Assembly (NCBI RefSeq): GCF_036669915.1
Contig: NC_089325.1
Coordinates: 5,192,900 to 5,256,899 of the forward strand
Reading direction: 5' to 3'
DNA length: 64,000 nucleotides
Origin: Pocillopora verrucosa
Taxonomy: Eukaryota; Cnidaria; Anthozoa; Scleractinia; Pocilloporidae
Positions 1-12,923 of this stretch are shown here, piece after piece; positions within the stretch are counted from its first letter, which is position 1, and each line of letters begins with the position of its first letter. A program made the position numbers and the translations under genes. A model generated the notes under the pieces. That model was not told the DNA's origin. It worked only from the letters and a program-made list of their open reading frames with translations, and ran no database searches.

Positions 1-60
1 ATATTGTAATCATTGTAAGGAGAAATTTTATCTTGGTCACTCATGGGAGTTAAAGGGTTA
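1..60 (+). repeat. Dispersed MITE-like repeat, 3' end only
   Basis: The stretch ending in 'actcatgggagttaaagggt' matches the right end of a repeat that recurs downstream of R1 (about 6883-7006), at 33653-33832, 42902-43102, 44635-44842 (reverse), 50145-50375, 55050-55255 (reverse) and 63973-64000. Only the terminal 60 bases are in the window. Confidence 0.6.
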
Positions 61-640
61 ATTTCTTATGTAGTCCAGTTTGTAAATTTGTTGTCTGTCA
101 TAATTGGTTTGGTGTTAGTCTATATCAGGACAAGTTACAATTAACTTAATCACCTGGGGGTGGGGTGGGTGAAAGTATCTAGAGATAAAAGGAACACTTA
201 GAAACACAGGTTACAGGCTGAAAATTGTCCTGTTTATTCGCACTGTTGGTCTATAGCACAGGTAGCCTAAGCTGCAATTTAGGGCCAATTTACTTGAAAC
301 TACAAGCAGACAGTTGACATACAAACATTCGTATTTTTGCTTTAATTTTCTTGAAAATGTTTTAAAATATGCTTAGTGTCTTTTTGTTGTTCTTTATTTC
401 CCCCTGAATGAGTTTCATCAAGTTGCATCTAGTTTCAGCTACCTTCGCCCACCATGATAAAACAGTGGAATGGTCGGTAATTAAGGCTGTAAAGCAACTT
501 GAGAGGAATCCATTCCACGACAAATATTTTCCCTGAAATATTCATTAAATCAAATGTAGCCCATGCACTTGGCTATAAGAACTGTTTATTGAAATGCAAT
601 TGTTATTCGAAAAAAAATTAATGCATCCTATTGGTAATCA
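61..640. other. No recognisable feature
   Basis: AT-rich sequence without a supportable ORF, RNA gene or repeat. It could be the 3' flank of a gene to the left. Confidence 0.5.
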
Positions 641-850
641 CTGTGGGAGATGCAGTGGTTAATGGTTAGTGCGCTCAACTTTGTGTCCAGAGGTCTGGAC
701 TTGAAACCTTGGTTGTTCAATGTGTGTAATTGGGCAAAGACTCAACTCTTGCAGTGCCTCTCAGCTCAGCAGAAGCCTGATGAAAGACTGTGGGTAACCA
801 TGCAATGGACTAGTGTCCCATCCAGGGGGTAGTAGTAATACTCCTAGTCA
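640..850 (+). repeat. tRNA-derived SINE
   Basis: The head contains a box-A-like 'tggttaatggttagtgcgct' and a box-B-like 'aggtctggacttgaaacctt', spaced as in a tRNA gene, followed by an unrelated body. Positions that should pair in the acceptor stem do not, so it is a SINE and not a tRNA gene. The short ORF here is incidental. Confidence 0.5.
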
Positions 851-859
851 TGAAACCAG

Positions 860-1815
860 GATGAACTCTGGCTGGGTGGGCCATATGACTTAAAAACAGA
901 CTAAAAAACTACCTGTATGGGCCATCAGCCCAGCTAATCTTCAGCTGGGCTAGTTACCTGTCATATCAACAGGGAAGGACAAGAGTGAGAATAAACTTGT
1001 TCAGGGAGGAACAACAAGAAGAAACAATGAGTGTTTCAAAAAGTTTTATTGAGAATCACTGAGAAAATTTTAATGTTCAGATCTTGCTATTTAATATCAA
1101 GTACATTGGCATCATTCTGCAGCTTGGGTTACCTGTGGTCTTAAGTCTCTGTAACAGTTGTCTGTCTGGGTCTAGTGTGCTCACAAATTTTGCAATCTTT
1201 AGCTTTCCATTTTTCATTTCAGCTTACTGTTGAGTGTCAAAAGCGGATGATTCATGGATGCTTTCTTCGAAAATTATTGGAAAAGCTCTGAAATCTCGCA
1301 ATGAATTAATAGCAGTAATATATGATGATAGAATGTTAATTTATCTTGTAATTATTACTAATCGAGTGACAAATGTTTCTGTACATTTCAGTCTGTAAAT
1401 TTCAAATTGTTCATTTAACAGGCTTATTTATTTCTGGTCATTCTGTTTTATTCAAGAAATAGTTATGTAAATTCAAATGCTCAGAATATTGTTCCTCAAT
1501 TTTCCGTTTCATTTTTTTAAACTTATTCCATACCTAAAACAGATGTTCTGGTGACATGCATATTTTGTGTTTCTTAGGATAGTCTAATAAGAGAAGATAT
1601 CCCAGCTTTCTTAAAACTTAGTAACTTGTGTCTATTTTAGGTGCTTTGTGCAACTTCTCTGTGTCCTCATTTGCAATTTGTGCTATTTTCTTTGTCCGAA
1701 ACCTTCTTTCATCCCTTTTGGTTTATTCTTGTGTCTTTGTAGGTGTCCTTCCCTAGCAAATTAAACTGTTATAATAGGGTTTGATTTCAGTTAAGGAAAA
1801 TTGCCAGTGACCTAG
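860..1815. other. No recognisable feature
   Basis: AT-rich intergenic sequence with no ORF over 60 codons and no repeat that I can match elsewhere in the window. Confidence 0.5.
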
Positions 1816-3293
1816 ACCTATTCCCTCTCTTTGTCCACCCATAGTCCCCTAACAGAAGCCAGGAAAATGCCTTCAATGACAACAAAAGAGCTCAGTTTCA
1901 AATTTCAACCCCTTTTTATTCCACAATTGATTCTCAATAGTGGTGGTTACACACACCTTGGGTTCGGGGTCTTGCAGAGGGTAAATGGCTTGGGTTTGGT
2001 TAAGCTCAGGTTTCATGTTACCCTTGGGGATGCAGTTACACAGTAAAAGACTTCCATCAGGGATTCAGGCGTGTGAGCCCGCGTTATTCATTATCCGCGT
2101 TATAGAGCGCATACCTGTGACGTAGCATTTCGTTCTTTAATTCTGGTGATCAAACGCAAAGTAACCATTTGGGTGGGGGCTATACGTGCCCCTTTTAACA
2201 TCTGAGTGCGCAATTTAGTGGACTTGTCTGTGCCAAAATGCATATTCTCCATCCATGGTATTGTGAGAGGGTAGAGGAGGAAGCCAAGCTTGGCCAATTT
2301 GTCCGAGGAAATCCATGAGGTAAGTTGTATTATCTCAGGCGTATGTTTCGTTGGCGTTGACGTCGCAGCGCGCCTACCGAAGCTTTTTCGGACTCCGCTG
2401 CCCCCACCGAAGGGAGCAGCGGGCTCTATGAGGGGTTGACTCAAGGGAAAATTGCTGAGTCATGATCATATAAGGATCTTCGGACAACCACCCAAAATAC
2501 AACTTGCTCGATCCATTCAGTCCCGACGAGGAAATAATGCATCGTGCTTTCTTCATTTCATTTACTTTCAAACTCTTCAGTGATTCTGTCGGACAGGTCT
2601 TTTTCTTCCTCAGAGACCTCCTTGACAGAAAGTTAACTGTTACCGAAAAGAAGTTCAACCGACACTGCCTAAGTTAATTTTGGTAGAAAATTTTTTTCAT
2701 TATGTCCTGTTTTCATTAATATTGAAGCTTTCCATTCATTACATATTCGTTTTCGAAACAAATGTCGAAGGGTCTTGGATGGTTTTTTTTTTTTGAGATC
2801 TAGAAGGATACGGTAGCTTTGCTCAATATTTTAACACAATAAGGCAATCAAGGAACAGTGCTATTTTATTTTCCTAGCAATCAGGTCGCGAGTGTCACAT
2901 CTCATCACCTCACTTTCATCCTTCGACAGACGATGAAAAAACCGGTAGAGAACTAGGACTAATCATGAATAAGACAAAATTGATTCGTGGTAGGGTGGGT
3001 GAAACAAATATACTTTGTTCAATTTACTCGTTCACATAATTCTTCTTCAGCCTAATCTTCTCTAAGTTCAAATAATTGGAATTTCTTCCGCTATCTCTCT
3101 CCGAGAGTGTTTGTGATCCGAGAAAGGATGGAAGCTTTGCTATAAACGGTTTTCAACTTCATTCCTGCCACGTCCCCCACGATTGTCTTGTTGTAATTTT
3201 TTCCTTGAGCCCGCAAGACTGTTGGCCAGTGTAAACCTTTTTTAAATCACTAACGTAGTTTATAACCAACATTTCGCGCCGGCTGTCAGGAAA
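1815..3293 (+). promoter_or_regulatory. Conserved upstream block of R1 (copy 1 of 4)
   Basis: This block runs up to the R1 start codon and is recognisable at 11036-12360, 28130-29268 and 36690-37806. Shared landmarks are a 'cgcaatttagtggacttg' stretch, a 'ccatga-gtaagtt' site, a 'gaagggagcag' stretch, and a 'gaaaggatggaagcttt' stretch near the 3' end. Conservation across copies whose coding exons have diverged suggests promoter and 5' UTR, perhaps with a non-coding first exon ending at the gtaagt site. The ORFs here are not shared between copies and are probably spurious. Confidence 0.5.
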
Positions 3294-6200
3294 ATGGTTT
3301 ACAACATGTTTTGGTTATCATGTTTGCTATTCACAGTTACTGTGAGAGGTGAGGGAGCCTTGTGTTGTTGGTTATTTGCACGCTTCTCTTCTTTAGGATG
3401 CAGAATTCCAGCTTTGAATGCCTTGGGCACGACAAGTTCGAAATGGCTCGTACGATCGCGATAAATTTTTCCATGTCCGATACATTTTCTATAGTTTCAT
3501 AGTTTTTGGGATAGCTTGAAGAAGGAATGTGTGTAGCGTTTGCCAATCGTCATGAATGAAATATTCGATTACTCAGCATCTTTGCATGAAAAAAAGTATA
3601 CTTCTCATAGTGATCTCCTGACTTGTTGAATTAAGCCGCATTGTATATCAACTGAAGAGAAGAATTTAACCATTTTTATAATTTTGCTTGTAGGGGAGAT
3701 TGTCCTGAATCCAGACGGCAGTATTACTTTGCCAACTGAAAATATCACTATATCTGGAGACCAAAGCGACTTAATCTTGACAATTAATATCACCCTCCCA
3801 AATGACACCGTTTCGGTTGAAAATGTCATGGTGTTCGCCTTCTCTGATGATGATAATGGGGGTCGCCTCATTTCTCGTCCTGTGAATACTTCTGGCACCA
3901 CCCAAGCTTCTCCAGAATCGGAGATGGTGAGCAGATTCAAGCTAGAGACGGCCAATGTTACTCTGGCCTCTCAACTTACCAAAAACTCTACCACAAATCG
4001 GTTTAAAGTTCGAGCAATGTTTAAAATTGCTCTGTCTTGTTCGACGCTTTACCGGCAGTCATATGTGATAAGAAAGATCGTTTTCGTCGTCACTTCTTGC
4101 GGTAAAGATGATCGCCAAAATGAGCAACAGTACTTGATTTTGTACTCGAAGTCAGGTGAGATTAAGTTTAGTTCAGTTGTGTTCCTTGTTTAGTAAGCTC
4201 AGTCGCGAGCAGTGCACCCGATAATAACTAATTTCTTCAATTATAATATACATAAAAAAAATTATGCGCATTTGAATGGCTGCAAAGTTTTAAGACGAGT
4301 GAAAAGTTGTAACACGAGTGTTAAATGAAATGCCTGCTATCAGTACCTTTTAAATTAAGAGGTTCTGTTGGGTTCTCCTCAGTGAACTTGGAGTTTATTT
4401 TTGGTTATTGAAAGTTATTTCAGTGAGAATGAAGCTAAGTGAGAAGTTTTGAACAACTTATTCTACGCTAGCTGTATGACAAGAACTATCCTGCCTAGAA
4501 GGTTTATTCTTTTCCATGTCAGTGAAATTTTTTTTGTGAATGCTGTTTTTTTTTTCTTACAGTGGTTCCATCCCCAATAAGCACTATAGTAGCTGGTGCC
4601 TCTTCAAGCATTCAAAACACTGGTAGGCCACTAGCTACAGGTATGATAAAATTGTGTTATATGGATTTAATCTCTATTATATTACAACCTCTGACTAGTA
4701 TTATAGAGAGTCTATATAGTCAATGAATACATTCCTGGTTTTCATTCAGTTTTTTGACACTAACCCAGACAGAAGGGTGATGAAAATTGTTGATTGGGAA
4801 ATTATCAACCCAAGAATTTTGAATGATGACTTACAAGAAACATGTGGGAGATGGGTTGGTCAATCAGTGGTTAGTCTGGTTGGTTATTGTGTTGTGCTCT
4901 TGGGAAATTTTCCCAAGACCACAAAACACTTTATTCTCATGGTGTCTTCTGGTAATGTCTCCATCCATCCAGGTGTATAAATGGGTACATTCAAACCTTG
5001 ATTATCCAAACCTTGATAATCCAGATTTTTGAATAATCTAGACTTGGTTCTTAAGGTCCCATTTTTTAATGAATATTAATTGGCCCCACTGGAGATCTGT
5101 AAGTTCTACTTTTTCCAATCAAACAAAGCAGTTGTGAAACAATTTGGCTCTATTCTTTAAATTTATGCAGCTTCAAAGAATGATAGAATTAGTTAGTGTA
5201 ATTAACAGGATTGTTAGGGGTTGTATACTTTTAAAGGTTTTAAGTCCTTTTTGTTATCTGTTGTATGAGCATGTGCATATATATTTAACTAAAAACCTCA
5301 AAAGTTTTTTTTTTTCTTGAATATTTCTGATCAATATATTTTTTCCTGTTTAACAGAAACAGGATTTTTAGTGAGGCCTACATCTACAAGTGTTTACATT
5401 ACTTTTCCATCTGCTAGCTTAACAACCTCAGGTAGAGTTTATTGTAAAATTAATCTAGTCATTAGGTTAAATAAGTCAGGCCTGCTATCGATAATCCAGA
5501 TTTTTCAGTCATTTGCATTTGTCAATCATCTGGGACTGGCCTCTTTTGTCCCATTTTTTGTAGATATGAATAAGTCATTGCAATGGAATAGCATTTTATC
5601 CAGGGGATGATCCAGTAGTTGTGCCATTATACCCCAAGTCACTCCATGCTAAGGAAATGGGGATAAGCTCCAGCTGGAATTATGGGTCACTGGCTCAAGT
5701 ACAGACTTTACCTTTTTTTTACTCAAAATAAACACTAAATTCTCAGGGCTTATAATCATGTAAACCAACAAGCTAGGTGGCGTGGTAAGGAAATGAGGGT
5801 CGGGAAACTTTTGAATTTTTGCAAAATTAATCTAGTCATTAGTTAAATAACAGACCTGTCATCAGTACTTTTTAAATTGAGAAGTTCTGTTGGGTTCTCC
5901 TCAGTGAACTTGGAGTTTATTTTAGGTTATTGAAAGTTATTTCAGTGAGGATCAAGCTTAGTGAGAAGTTTCTAAAACTTGATTCACACTAGCTGTATGA
6001 CAAGAATTATCCTACTTAGAATATCTACTCTTTTCCATGTAAGTGAATTTTTTTGCAAATGTTGTTTTTTTTCTTACAGTGGTTCCAACCTCAGTACCCA
6101 CTAAAGTTGCTCAAAAGACTGATGGGCCACCAGCCACAGGTATGTATTTTTAATATGAAAACAAGTTTTTCCCATCAAACAGAACATAATATAATGAAGC

Positions 6201-6857
6201 AATGTTGAGGCTATTTAATTAATGGGTCTTCAAAGATTGATAGAATTAGCAACACGCAAACACTGTAGCAGCTTAAAACAAACTATAATTTGCATCAACA
6301 TTTTTGGTCGCAACATGTTGTATGTAAGCTTTTGTTAATAGCTTCATGAAAATGCTCTTGGCAGATGTCAACAATGATGGACAATGATTGAATGATGTGT
6401 GCTCCATTTTGTTTTTGGCTCATCGATATTCATATTTTCAATTGTCTGAACTCTTGATTATACATCCCAATCCCCATGTGTCTGAATAATCAAGGCTTGA
6501 CTGTAATGGAATAATCTCTTACTGATAAAATTCTGGGGCGGTCACACTTCAGTGGACTTTAATTTCTCCCTGTATTTTTAGTTATTGTCTAAAAGTGATT
6601 AAATAATCCTGCAAACAATCCCATGAACATGTAACTAAGTTTTTATTTCATGTCATTTCTTACTTTCAGGAACAAGTAACACAAATGTGGCCATCATCGC
6701 TGTTCCCACTGTGTTTGTAGCAGTCATAACCTCAGCAGTCATAGCCTCATTTATGTATTACCACAAAAGAAAGAGCAGTAAAATTTATGACATTCAGACA
6801 GCTGAGCGACCAGTATCTACAAATAGTGAAGAAAATTATGTGGAATCCTCTGTTTAG
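3294..6857 (+). CDS. R1: type I membrane receptor-like gene
   Basis: Six exons predicted by eye: 3294-3348, 3694-4155, 4563-4640, 5357-5431, 6080-6139, 6670-6857. They join to 918 nt, 305 aa, with AG/GT borders and phase 1 throughout. Exon 1 (18 codons) starts with M and a hydrophobic FWLSCLLFTVTV core and is a signal peptide. Exon 2 (154 aa) is the ectodomain: beta-rich in appearance, several N-glycosylation sites (NITI, NITL, NTS, NVT, NST) and exactly two cysteines (SCSTLY, TSCGKD). I do not recognise its family. Exons 3-5 are short Ser/Thr/Pro-rich stalks. Exon 6 encodes about 23 hydrophobic residues, a basic stop-transfer YYHKRKSSK, and a tail of about 35 residues with two tyrosines but no clear ITIM or ITAM. 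Likely a surface protein; the ligand is unknown. R4 is its closest relative here. Confidence 0.8.
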
Positions 6858-6882
6858 AGGAAATTTATTCCCCTTACTGGCA

Positions 6883-7006
6883 ACCATACGATCCAATTAT
6901 TCCCAAATTGATATGTTTCTTTATTCTCATCACTTATCTAGTTGTATTGTATTGGTATTGTGAAGAGAAATTCTGTCTTGGTCACTCATGGGAGTTAAAA
7001 CGTTAA
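6883..7006 (+). repeat. Dispersed MITE-like repeat, partial
   Basis: Contains 'ttctgtcttggtcactcatg' and the final 'gggagttaaaacgtt', matching the copies at 42902-43102 and 44635-44842. It lies directly behind the R1 stop. The copy at 42902 lies behind the dead transmembrane exon near R4 in the same way, so the two were probably duplicated together with the gene. Confidence 0.6.
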
Positions 7007-7029
7007 GTGCATGTATTTTTCTGAATCAG

Positions 7030-7380
7030 ATACGGTTGAGAAAGTATTCAATACTAGTAGCTACCTATCCAGTAGATATCAAAGAGTACAATGCGAAGAT
7101 TCAGTCTCAGAATTGTTACCCTTAACAAATGGAGTACCTCATGGATCAATCTAGGGTCTTGTACTTTGCACTAGCTATTTAGATTAATGATTTAAACAGT
7201 GTCATTACACAGTCAACCTGGTGCGTATGTTGATGTTAGTCAATTGCACTTTCAATTTTCTGTATCAGACTCATCAAATGCTATGGCAGCCGTAAACCAA
7301 GATCTTAGGAACATCAGTCAATGGTGTGCAAAGAATTCTCTTCTTATAAACCCCGAGAAGACAAAATTAGTGAATTAGTG
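7030..7380 (+). pseudogene. LINE reverse transcriptase fragment, decayed
   Basis: With frameshifts and stops allowed, the + strand reads SSRYQRVQ, then GVPHGSI (family GVPQGS), INDLN, YVDVSQLHF where YADD-type catalytic residues belong, NQDLRNISQWC and NPEKTK. This is the order of RT motifs in CR1/L2-type non-LTR elements. The second catalytic Asp is lost and the frame is broken at least twice, so the fragment is dead. Confidence 0.6.
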
Positions 7381-7600
7381 GTTGTTGGCTCCGCACAACT
7401 TATTAATAAACTTATTTTTTGCATTTTTCTGTTGATAGCTGTGTTTAAAATTACAAGTAATCCACCCTAGCGAGTTCTCCTTGACCATTTTCCTGTGCAT
7501 TGAAAGTATGATTTGGCGGCCAAAAAGTGTCCTCATTAAGCGCGCGGCCAAAACGAGAATGATGTTACATCGTTGTGACGTAGAAAACTAAGAAGACACG

Positions 7601-7890
7601 TTGGCAACTATAGTGAAGAAAGGAAAAATCTCGAAGAAAGGATTATCGTATTGCGTGGCCGGAACGCCAAATGATGTTAGTTACAAGAATAACACACATA
7701 TACCGGGTATTTCCATACACTACTTTCCAAAGGATGTAGCTGTATGGCCAAAATGGACGCGTTTCAATTGTCGATATCGAGGAGATTTTACTCTTCAATG
7801 TCGTCGGTCTTAGGCTCCGTTAGCCGGCTTCGAAGACGGCTGTTACGAACACATACCACTAGACAAATCAGGGGAAGATAACCAAAGAAT
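7601..7890 (+). pseudogene. THAP-type zinc-finger fragment
   Basis: The ORF at 7601-7813 reads SYCVAGTPNDVSYKNN, then ISIHYFPKD and WPKWTRF. The expected SAHFEDGCYEH continuation appears after a frameshift at about 7800. A cysteine near the N-terminus, HxFPxD, and Trp-x-Lys-Trp followed by a C...HF segment are THAP features. THAP domains are frequent at the N-termini of transposases, and no transposase follows here. The fragment is broken and probably non-functional. Confidence 0.5.
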
Positions 7891-8034
7891 TTAGCTAAAA
7901 AGAATGCTGATTAAGCGGCCTATTCCCACACCGTAAACGATTGTTCAACGTTCTTTTCGGCTGACAAGTCGCAATTGAGGAATGGTGAGCTCCTTATTGC
8001 TGGCTATTTTACGCGCTTGAGATGTACTAGGGTC

Positions 8035-8540
8035 TACAATAGGGTTCTTCAATCCCGTGATCCCGACTAAAATTTTCCCTCAATCCCGACGGTTTATACC
8101 GGCCAATCCCGATCCTGATCATACAATCTTGTCCTAGTTCATTTCCTAAACTAAGAAGGGCCTTTCCGGTGGGTGATGATCATATCAACCAGCATTGATC
8201 AGCTGAAGTCTATGGTCACCGTAAGGCGTAAGTTTATTTCTTTTCACCAAAATGATGATATCGTTCATTTTAGAAGTTTTCAAAGTAATTGTTTGAATAA
8301 CATACGCTATAGTCACGTTATCGACTTCCTTCCGTTGAAAATTCGATCACGGACAAAGAAGGTCTCCAATAGGTTTTTCGGGATCCGGGATTGGGCTCAT
8401 TTAAACGCGGGATCCGGGATTTTAAAGTAAGAAGGGAACGAGATGCGGGATTGCTATTATGAACGGGACAAGAGAATCAGCGATTTTGAGGAGCGGGATT
8501 CGGGAAATAATCACTTAAACGAACCGAGAGGCGGGATGTC
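8035..8540. repeat. 'ggatccgggatt'-type repeat
   Basis: Short units containing 'aatcccg' (8050-8130) face units containing 'cgggat' (8380-8540) across a unique centre, giving a loose inverted arrangement about 500 bp long. It may be a non-autonomous element. The ORF at 8173-8430 inside it has no recognisable domain. Confidence 0.35.
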
Positions 8541-8542
8541 CG

Positions 8543-9430
8543 TTGACGAGAATTTATGAAATCGATTCTCTCAGTCATGAAAAGCACCAAGCATACAGGT
8601 TCTCTAGGATTCAAGAGGCGGTCGGACTGCTCAGCGACACTCTTCAGCTACTGCGCGGGAATGAAAATTATATCAGATGTGAAGTTGCCAATATATCAAA
8701 AATCCTCAATGGCCCACAGGGTAACGTGGTCTAAGACTGCTGCGTCAATTAAAATGCTTCATGGCCTCGAAAACCTCCAGCAAGTCTCAAAATTATACCG
8801 ATATGATGCTCTTAACCAGTTGAGTTACTTGACACAAGATATGAAGAATATTCACTCGGTTGTGCATCATAAAGATAAACTTTTCACGATGTTAGACTAC
8901 CCAAGGAACTTTGGAAATGTAACCTAAGAGGGCTTAATGAGGAAACCCATTGGGCGGTATACTATCTAACAGATCCAAATACTTGGTATCCTGTGCCCGG
9001 ACGTGCCAGGATCCTGTCGGCCATACCAGCAATAGTCAACCGTTACCACCTGTGCCGATGGCACCACAGAGCACACAGAAGATGGGGGACTGGGCGTAAA
9101 AATTTGTTGCAGCAGTGCGTCAGCTCTCTGTCAGACAGGAAACAACGGTGGCAAGAGTTGGAACTTCCCATCGTATCTCTATCAGAGAGAATTCAGCTAG
9201 TCGAACCGGTCAGCCTCGAACGCTCTGACTTCGTGGAGCGGCAAAAAAAAATATCGGGAACACGACGCCGCAGAGGAAGATGGAATATTGGAGTCGACAT
9301 GTTCCCCGAGTGATGATGACATTCCGTCTTTGGAGCGAGAGGCTGATTTGTACCTCGGAAGAGGTTCCCACTTCGGAAGACATATTCGCTCCAACAGCAG
9401 AATGAGGGGGACATGGGGGGTTCTGAATAC
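8543..9430 (+). pseudogene. Cnidarian repeated protein, copy 1, frameshifted
   Basis: Pieces in different frames align with the minus-strand copy at 9942-10830. They read ILNGPQGNVV (8543-8734), YDALNQLSYL and NIHSVVHHKDKLFTMLDY (8712-8927), NTWYPVP, AAVRQLSVRQETTVAR (about 9105-9160), and an acidic end with SDDDIP and LYLGRGSHFGR (to about 9400). At least three frameshifts are needed, so it is dead. From memory, this is a multi-copy cnidarian family of unknown function, possibly with an NHL-like N-terminal part. Confidence 0.5.
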
Positions 9431-9930
9431 CGCAACACCGCAAACAAAATAAATATTATCGACACACCGACACCGCGAGATTTACCTGGTCTAAATGTTT
9501 CTAAACCGTTACTTCTAATTTTCAAACACAAGAAACACATTCCTACCGCATTCTCCGCATGTAAAATTCCTTGCTGTCACTTCATTATAAATGAAGTGTA
9601 GGCGACACTAAGATGAGCCAAAGAAGTTACCGCTGCCAAGTGATACGCCAGTGTCTCCGTTAGGTCGATCCTGCGTCCTCTGAAGTTAGAATATACTCCC
9701 ACAAAAAGTAAAGTTCACAGTTTGCTTCCTTTGATGTCACGACTTTCTTTGTCTAGTATTTTTGTTTCAAATCCATTTTATATTTCCTAAAAAAAGTTAT
9801 ACAGTTGGTCATCGTGGTGACTAACACTAGCAGCTAAGTTTATCGTTTGTTTATCGATGTGGGCAACTATGATGTCAACTGGTTGTGCTTCATCTCATAA
9901 AGAACCGGGCGGTCCGCTGTCATTCATTGG
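9430..9930. other. Repeat-flank sequence
   Basis: The part at 9410-9560 recurs at about 13139-13345 ('gttctgaatac' ... 'accgtgatttt'), next to another fragment of the same protein family. The remainder shows nothing recognisable. Confidence 0.4.
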
Positions 9931-9941
9931 CTTAACAACAG

Positions 9942-10830
9942 CTATGATTGGCATATAAACTCAGGGAGAATCCCATGCTTTGCCATGGTCGTCTCTTGGC
10001 GCACTGTCCGCTGTCGCACTGCTGCTCCATACGCCGACGCCCAATTCCGCATAATATCGCAATTTGCTTTAAACATATCAACGATAGGAAGTGGCTTTAT
10101 CAAAGGGACTTTAGAGAATGGCATTGTCTCCTTTGGTTTTGGGTACCATGACTTCCTACTTGCATGATAAAACGCGGCCCATTGTGTCACCCTCTTAAAT
10201 GATTCTTTCATGGTAAGTTCAAAGGATCTAGCATACTTTATCATGGACATGTTCACCTGCCTGATATGAACAGTGGAATGGAAATTCTTTACGTCCAGTG
10301 TCATACAACTCAAGAAATTGGTTGAACTTTAATTAAATGGTTGCAAATTGCTGTACAATCTCTGCAGCCCCCATTCAAGAAGTGCAACTGAGGCCACGGT
10401 CCTGGCGGAAACATGACCCTGAGGTCCATTAATAGCGCTTGTAATGCCAGTACTCATTCGGATCTCGTTGGTGTTCCTCTCTAGTAGCTCTTTACACTGG
10501 CGGACAAGGGAGAGCGCTTCATCTGCAGACTTAACAGAGTAACCTGTTCCTTTACAATGGATGGAAAAGGTGTCAAAAAGCTGACCAACGGAGTTGAGAA
10601 ATTTGGCGTACTCGACCATTTTAGTGCAGATCTTGATGGAATTTGTCTGGGCATCACAGGTGTAAATGACCCTTTCAGACTCCGTGCAGATGCCCATCGG
10701 TTGTCGAAACTGGCAATCCTGTACTTTCCCATCCACACTACCTTCCTCTCTTTCGCAGCCGGCAAAAACTTCGACCTCTCCATTTGTCTTGATCGTTCAC
10801 AGAGATGCCCGGTTTAACGACTCTAAAAGC
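9942..10830 (-). pseudogene. Cnidarian repeated protein, copy 2, one in-frame stop
   Basis: On the minus strand the same frame runs from about 10797 to 9942, broken by one TAA at 10329-10331. It reads EVEVFAG, GSVDGKVQDC, QPMGICTES, VIYTCDAQTNSIKI (NHL/beta-propeller-like), INGPQGHVSARTV, LQPFN, the stop, then CMTLDVKNFHSTVH, WAAFYHA, WYPKP, AVRQRTVRQETTMAK and LPEF. It is much less decayed than copy 1 and convergent with it. The stop could be real or an assembly error. Function is unknown. Confidence 0.5.
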
Positions 10831-11035
10831 GCTGTTCGTTCCTAACGACAAAGGGAGGCGTTGTTCGTCTCTAACAACAAAATGGACCGTTGTTTGGTTA
10901 GTACTTCTACTTCTACTTTATTGATTGATAATGCGTATTAACGCATCGCATCAACATAAATACAATAAAATAATAAATAAATAAACACTGATAATAAAAT
11001 GTAAATATGTTATAAGAGCAATTATTTACTCCATT

Positions 11036-12360
11036 GTATTCCCTCCCTTTGTCCACCCATAGTCCCCTTACGGAGGCCAAGAAAATGCCTTCAACGACAT
11101 CAAAATACCCCGGTTTAAACTTCAATCCCTTTTTACTTAGCCTACGCGTAGACATGTACCCTCCCCCGATGGTGAATCGGAATCGAGGGAACCCCTTGGT
11201 TCACCTTAGCAGGGGAGGGTACGGCTACACAATTACTCTAATTGTGCGTTTGAGCCCGCGTTATTGATCGCATACCTATGACGAACTTTTCATCATGCAC
11301 AGGTAGACAAAGCGCAAATTTATGTCCGAGGGGCTATGTATACCACATTTTTACACCTTGTTACACCTGAGTGCGCAATTTAGTGGACTTGGCTGTGCCA
11401 AAATGTATATTCTCCATCCATGGAGTGAGTGGGTAGAGAAGGAAGCTAAGCCTGGCCAATTCTTCCGAGGAAGTCCATGAAGTAAGTTATTATCTCAAGC
11501 GTATGTTTCTTTGGCGTTAACGTTTGGCGTTATCGTTTGGCGCCTACCGAACGCTTTTTCGGACTCCTCTGCTCCCACCGAAGGGAGCAGTGGGCCCTAT
11601 AGGGTTGACTTTAGGGAAAATTGCTGAGTCGTGATCATATACAGATCTTCGGATAGCCACCCAGAACACGACGTGTTTGATCCATTCAGTCCAGACGAGG
11701 AAAATAATACATCGTGCTTTCGATTCTTCTCATTTATTTTCTAACTCTTCGGTAAGTCTGTTAAACAGGTCTTTTTCTTCCTCAGACGCTTGCTTGACAG
11801 ACAATTAATTGTTACTAAGAAGAAGTTCAACCGACATTGCCGAAATTTAATTTTGGTAGAAATATTTCTTCATCATGTCTCGTTTTCATTATTAATTAAG
11901 CATTTAGTTTACTACCTATTCGTTTTCGAAAGAAATGTCGAAGGGTCTTGGATGGTTTTGTTGATGAGATCTAGAAGGATACGGTGGCTTTGCCCAATAT
12001 TTTAACACAATAAGGCAATCAAGGAACAGTGCCATTTAATTTTCTTAGCTATCAAGTCGCGAATTTCTCATTTCGGCTCTCTAGTTCTTCCATCGATTAG
12101 CCGTCGATTGCGATAACAAAGAGACGGTGAAAAAAGCAATAGAGAACTGGGACTGAATGACAAAACTGCTACGGGTAGGGTGGCCTGGGTTAAACAAAGA
12201 TACTTTGTTCAATTTACCCGTTCACAAAATTCTACTTATCTTATCCAAGTTCAAATATTTGGGAAGTTATACTGCTATCTTTCCCCAAGAGTTTTCAAGA
12301 TCTGAGAAAGGATGGAAGCTTTCCTATAATTGGTTTTAACTTTATTTTTTCTTGAGACTA
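11036..12360 (+). promoter_or_regulatory. Conserved upstream block, copy 2 (R2)
   Basis: Collinear with 1815-3230: 'tttgtccacccatagtcccc' at the start, the cgcaatttagtggacttg landmark at about 11370, and gaaaggatggaagctttcc at about 12305. Similarity stops at about 12350, before the place where a signal exon would be expected. R2 therefore either lost that exon or uses another one. Confidence 0.5.
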
Positions 12361-12923
12361 CATGGGCATTGTACTGACACTATGACTTATGTAATTCTTA
12401 AAGAACATTTCACACTAGTTAGTGCCCATATCTTGCACGGTCAAATCTATGGAGCTTACACAGCATTTCCTATCTGTCACTGAAGGCTTGAAAAATTTTA
12501 TCCAGAAATGCTTTGGTGGGATTTTCCCATATGTTTGCTAATTCTAGCAATAGGTAAGAAAACTGTGTGCTTTGGGGTTTATGTTTCAGATGAGTCAGAT
12601 GGAAGATACCATCCTTTTCTCACCTCGCTTCACTCAGAACAGGAATAGTTGCTTCAGGATGAACTTTTCACACAAAATTTGCAATGGTCGACTGTTTATC
12701 ACATTTCCATGGCAGAAGCCAAATGAATGGTCTGCAAAATCTGCGCCCTCTAGGGTAGTTTAGCCATTTTTCATCTGCTTATGAAGCCTGACAACTGAAT
12801 GACTCACTGCCCATATAATAGGCTATAAAATGCACTTTCCCACTCATAAAACAGCAAGTTGGCATCGGTTTACTGAGATTTAAGAATGAATAGTCACATT
12901 TTATTATCTTTTTTTTTCCTTAG

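Noticed and set aside
2100-2658. Two minus-strand ORFs (114 and 94 codons) in the upstream block
   Set aside because: Not conserved as proteins in the other three block copies, no domain, no splice context.
9193-9540. Overlapping minus-strand ORFs
   Set aside because: Shadows of the decayed + strand repeated protein, whose acidic C-terminus is recognisable.
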